Below, one piece after another: positions 61,297 through 64,000 of a stretch of DNA of 64,000 nt (position 1 is the stretch's first letter; each line of letters starts with the position of its first letter). The DNA lies in the NCBI RefSeq assembly GCF_003353175.1, contig NZ_QHKS01000021.1:1-64000 (forward strand). Reading direction: 5' to 3'. The position numbers and the translations under genes were made by a program. The notes below the pieces were generated by a model. It did no database searches. It was not told the DNA's origin and worked only from the letters and a program-made list of their open reading frames with translations. The stretch comes from Paraburkholderia lacunae (lineage in GTDB: Bacteria; Pseudomonadota; Gammaproteobacteria; Burkholderiales; Burkholderiaceae).

Positions 61297-61986
61297 ATGA
61301 GTGAACTACGGTATCCAAACGAAAGCAGAGCGTATCGTGATGCGCGTGACTCATTGCTCAAAGAAGAACAAGAGCTTGTCGACAAAATAAAATCAGTGGC
61401 GGAAAGACGCCGTCATCTCCCTCCTGGCGGGCAGTTGAAAGAGGACTACGTCTTCCAATGGGCCAACGACGGGAAAGTAGGCAAAAGCGTGAAATTCTCC
61501 GAGCTACTCGGGGACAAGAACACCCTGCTGCTTTACTCATTCATGTACGGTCCGAATTGGGACCACCCCTGCCCATCCTGTACGTCGCTGGTCGATGGGT
61601 TTGATCGCACCTGGTATCAGGTTGCACAAGACGCCGCGTTTGTCGCCATTGCCAAAGCCCCGGCTGAACGAATCAATGCGTGGGCCAAACAACGCGGATG
61701 GTCGCAGATTGCGCTCGTTTCAGGATCGGACTCCGCCTATCAGGTCGACTACAAATGCCAGGGAGACTCTGATGATATGCAATGGCCCGTGATGCATGTA
61801 TTCAGCAAGCGGGACGGCAAGATTTTTCATTTCTGGGGAACCGAGTTGTCGTCGAATCATGTCGACACGGTGTGGCCGTATTGGAACCTGATGGACTTTA
61901 CGCCAGAGGGTCGGCCAGACATCCCCACCCCGCCACAAACTTTCAGGTCCGAATTCCTGGAAAAGAACTATCTGAACAAGAAGTAG
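61297..61986 (+). CDS. DUF899 family thioredoxin-like protein
   Basis: 229-residue cytoplasmic protein of DUF899, a family with a thioredoxin-like fold often annotated as dithiol-disulfide isomerase-like; its reaction is not known. Recognisable parts are LLLYSFMYGPNWDHPCPSCT, with a CPSC pair at the place of the thioredoxin motif, and HVFSKRDGKIFHFWGTEL. It has no signal peptide. CAGGAG before the ATG at 61297 and the family N-terminus (PNESRAYRDARDSLLKEE) fix the start; the frame to 61084 is not used because it runs through the tandem repeats. Single gene. Confidence 0.8.
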   Translation: MSELRYPNESRAYRDARDSLLKEEQELVDKIKSVAERRRHLPPGGQLKEDYVFQWANDGKVGKSVKFSELLGDKNTLLLYSFMYGPNWDHPCPSCTSLVDGFDRTWYQVAQDAAFVAIAKAPAERINAWAKQRGWSQIALVSGSDSAYQVDYKCQGDSDDMQWPVMHVFSKRDGKIFHFWGTELSSNHVDTVWPYWNLMDFTPEGRPDIPTPPQTFRSEFLEKNYLNKK

Positions 61987-62058
61987 TTTGGCGTCCAACC
62001 GAGCGGACTTTATAGCAAGGCGATCTGCCAAGCTCGTCATCAGGTCGTCGTCACAAAG

Positions 62059-62076
62059 GCGGACTCAAAAGTCCGC
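62059..62076 (+). terminator. Hairpin after the DUF899 gene
   Basis: GCGGACT, four bases, AGTCCGC, a perfect 7-bp stem 72 bases after the stop. No T-tract, so its role as terminator is uncertain. Confidence 0.35.
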
Positions 62077-62120
62077 ACGGTGCGCCAAGACGCGCCATCC
62101 GGCCCGTGCGGCCGCAGTCG

Positions 62121-62165
62121 GTCACGTCAGTCAGGCATTGCAGGATCCAGCGTGACTGACGTGAC
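62121..62165. repeat. Perfect 13-bp inverted repeat between convergent genes
   Basis: GTCACGTCAGTCA (62121-62133) and TGACTGACGTGAC (62153-62165), 19-base spacer. It lies 23 bases beyond the LacI gene stop, so it may be a terminator or barrier for convergent transcription; no T-tract is seen. Confidence 0.6.
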
Positions 62166-62188
62166 GCAGGCAATAGGCTGCTGATAAG

Positions 62189-63259
62189 TCAGGTCGTCTC
62201 GCGTTCGACGATATGAAAACCCACATCGGTCACCTTGATCCTGTCGTTGCCCGCCAGCCGGTCCAGCAGGCAACGCGCGGCCGTGAGTCCGATGCGCGTG
62301 CCGTCCACCCGCACCGTGGTCAATTGCGGCGTGGTTTCAGTGGCGAATTCGAGGTCACCGAAGCCGCAGATCGACAACCGCGACGGCACCTCCAGCCCAA
62401 GACGCCTGGCCGCGCCGAGCACGCCGATCGCCAGCAGATCCGAGCCGCAGAACACGGCGTCCAGATGCGGCGCCTGTTCGAGCAGTGTCGGCAACGCGGC
62501 CTTGCCGACGGCCACCGAACTCGGCGGCGACACCAGCACTTCGGCGATCTCGTGGATGTCCGCCTGAGCCAGCCGCTCGCGAAAGCCGGCGCGGCGCGCG
62601 AGTGCGCGCTCGTCGTTAGCGGAGACCAGGCCGGGCGCGCGCACATTGCGTTGCAAAAAATGCTCCGCCACCGCCACGCCGATCTGATAGTGCGAAAAGC
62701 CGACCAGCATGTCGATCGGAGTCTCGGTCATGTCCCACGTTTCGACGATCGGCAAGCCCACGTTGTGCAATCGCTCGCGCAAGGATTCGGTATGCGCGAC
62801 ACCAGTCAGCAACACGCCCTCGGGGCGCCGGCTCAGTACGGCGTCGAGCAGCGCCTCCTCGCTCGAGTCGCTGTAGCCGCTCAGGGCCAGCAGCACCTGA
62901 TAGCCGGCACGCGTCATCGTCTCGCTGAACACCTGGATCGTTTCCGAAAAAAGCGAGTGAGCGATGGTCGGCACGATGGCCGCGATCAGCCGCGAGCGCG
63001 ATGACGACAAGCCGCCGGCCAGGCGATTGGGCACATAACCGAGCTGCTGCACCACCTGCCTCACCCGCTTGAGCGTTTCGGGCGCGACCGTCTCCGGGCT
63101 GTTGAAGACACGCGACACCGTGATCGGGGCGACGCCGGCCAACGCGGCGACGTCGGTGATGCGCAGGCCCTTGGGGCCGCCGCGCTGGCGTTTGGCGGGC
63201 GCGACCGTCGGCTCCAGCAGGTCAGGAGTGGCAGCGGCGCTCGGCTTGTGATTCGGCAT
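62189..63259 (-). CDS. LacI-family regulator (GntR/gluconate-like)
   Basis: 356-residue LacI-type repressor. The HTH and hinge helix lie at about residues 32-85: ITDVAALAGVAPITVSRVFN and LGYVPNRLAGGLSSSRS. The sugar-binding domain follows (IAAIVPTIAHSLFSETIQVF, DAVFCGSDLLAIGVLGAARR, LSICGFGDLEFATETTPQLT). The pattern APITVSRVFNxPExV...GYVPNRxAGxLxSxxS and the F(G)D-FATExxP segment are typical of the GntR/IdnR gluconate group. It follows an MFS transporter gene on the same strand by 69 bases, so its effector is probably a sugar acid taken up by that transporter. Confidence 0.85.
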   Translation of the reverse strand: MPNHKPSAAATPDLLEPTVAPAKRQRGGPKGLRITDVAALAGVAPITVSRVFNSPETVAPETLKRVRQVVQQLGYVPNRLAGGLSSSRSRLIAAIVPTIAHSLFSETIQVFSETMTRAGYQVLLALSGYSDSSEEALLDAVLSRRPEGVLLTGVAHTESLRERLHNVGLPIVETWDMTETPIDMLVGFSHYQIGVAVAEHFLQRNVRAPGLVSANDERALARRAGFRERLAQADIHEIAEVLVSPPSSVAVGKAALPTLLEQAPHLDAVFCGSDLLAIGVLGAARRLGLEVPSRLSICGFGDLEFATETTPQLTTVRVDGTRIGLTAARCLLDRLAGNDRIKVTDVGFHIVERETT

Positions 63260-63328
63260 GATTCGGTAGCGGGGGATGGCGGGTCGCGCCTATTGTAGAC
63301 GTCGCGCGGCTCCTCGATTCGGCGGGAC

Positions 63329-64000
63329 CTATTCGGTCACCGGCACATGTCCTTGCGCGATGCGAGCGCCTCGACTGCGACGCAGGATGAGCAACGTCAC
63401 GACAGCGAACACCAGCAGACAGGTCGCGGGAATCAGCATCGGGGCTTTCACGCTGCCCGAGGTTTGACGAACCCATGGCACCAGATTCTGCGCAATGAAG
63501 CCGCCGATATTGCCGAGCGAATTGATCGCCGCAATGCCCGCAGCCGCGCGTGCGCCGAACAGGAACCTGGACGGCAGCGTCCAGAAGCACGGAATCAGCA
63601 GATACATGCAGGGTGCGCCGAAACAGAGCGCGATAAAGCGCAGCGTGTTGGTGGGCAACAAAACCGCGCTCAGAAAACACACGACACCGAGCAACGCGGC
63701 CACCAGCATCGCGACGATCGCACGATTGCCGCTGCCGCGCAGCTTCGACGGCAGCCACGCCAGCATCACGGTCGCCATCAGCCACGGAACGATGTTGAGC
63801 AGGCCGTTGGTCGTGTTGCTCACGCCGAAGCCCTTGACGAGGGTCGGCAGCCAGTAGCTCACGCCGTAGACGGAAATCGACAGCATCATGTAGTACATCG
63901 CCATGCCGATCACGCGCGGCTCCGTCAGCACGCTCAACAGCGACGCATGCGTAGCGGCGTTCGATTTCATCTGCGCGCGTTCCGCGTCGAGCGTATCGGT
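63329..64000 (-). CDS. MFS transporter, ACS type, C-terminal part (cut by window edge)
   Basis: The visible 224 residues hold roughly the last six membrane segments of a major facilitator protein; the gene continues beyond 64000 and its start is not in the window. YMMLSISVYGVSYWLPTLVK, LIPCFWTLPSRFLFGARAAA and INSLGNIGGFIAQNLVPW are close in pattern to the ACS family (compare the transporter at 6388). With a GntR-like LacI gene next in line, a sugar-acid carrier is likely. Confidence 0.8.
   Translation of the reverse strand, partial: TDTLDAERAQMKSNAATHASLLSVLTEPRVIGMAMYYMMLSISVYGVSYWLPTLVKGFGVSNTTNGLLNIVPWLMATVMLAWLPSKLRGSGNRAIVAMLVAALLGVVCFLSAVLLPTNTLRFIALCFGAPCMYLLIPCFWTLPSRFLFGARAAAGIAAINSLGNIGGFIAQNLVPWVRQTSGSVKAPMLIPATCLLVFAVVTLLILRRSRGARIAQGHVPVTE

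Overview
The window looks like part of a secondary chromosome or other accessory-rich replicon of a Burkholderiaceae bacterium (Paraburkholderia / Caballeronia / Burkholderia type). The reasons are high GC, two general porins starting 'QSSVTLYG' after the signal peptide, an intracellular PHB depolymerase, a Ralstonia-type nag (salicylate/gentisate) cluster, and many catabolic operons paired with LysR, ROK and LacI regulators. No rRNA, tRNA, CRISPR array or intact mobile element was seen. The species is inferred, not proven.

Layout. 0-4 kb is gene-poor and decayed: a small hypothetical gene, a secreted protein of seven HAF repeats, a broken DUF2252 gene, a possible MFS relic, and a promoter-plus-terminator unit that looks like a small RNA. 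4-11 kb is a sugar-acid operon with a divergent LysR gene: a XylX-like FAH-family dehydratase, an ACS-family MFS importer, a ketoglutarate-semialdehyde-type dehydrogenase and a UxaA/GarD-type dehydratase. 11-21.5 kb is a polyamine- or amine-type uptake and oxidation module: LysR, ABC ATPase, HAD hydrolase, FAD oxidase, two permeases and an aldehyde dehydrogenase face a convergent unit with the binding protein and a GMC oxidoreductase. A near-identical LysR-type operator lies before both units. 22-27 kb has a PBP7-like endopeptidase and a periplasmic binding protein translationally coupled to a hybrid histidine kinase. An IS6 transposase relic and phaZ follow.

29.3-36 kb is a compact salicylate-to-gentisate-to-fumarate/pyruvate cluster (nagAa-G-H-Ab-I-K-L) with divergent nagR. 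36-45.5 kb is a sugar operon: ROK regulator behind a 17-bp-arm palindrome, ABC ATPase, permease, binding protein, pgi, zwf and an aldose-1-epimerase-like gene. A porin with a highly structured leader, then katG with two tandem terminators, come next. After a 1.2 kb gene-free stretch lie an aromatic-acid (AAHS) transporter and a second porin, followed by a scar where fragments of a second nagL and nagR are joined. 54-60 kb holds a SulP transporter fused to STAS and cyclic-nucleotide-binding domains, divergent from a SAM-adenylate cyclase-ATPase-TPR protein. The end has a Gly/His-rich secreted protein behind three phased TTACA boxes, a truncated DUF1326-like gene, a DUF899 gene, a LacI regulator and the 3' part of an MFS gene cut by the window edge.

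The most novel-looking unit is the divergent cyclase / cyclic-nucleotide-binding SulP pair. Next are the binding-protein/kinase pair, the paired LysR operators, the candidate sRNA and the nag deletion scar.
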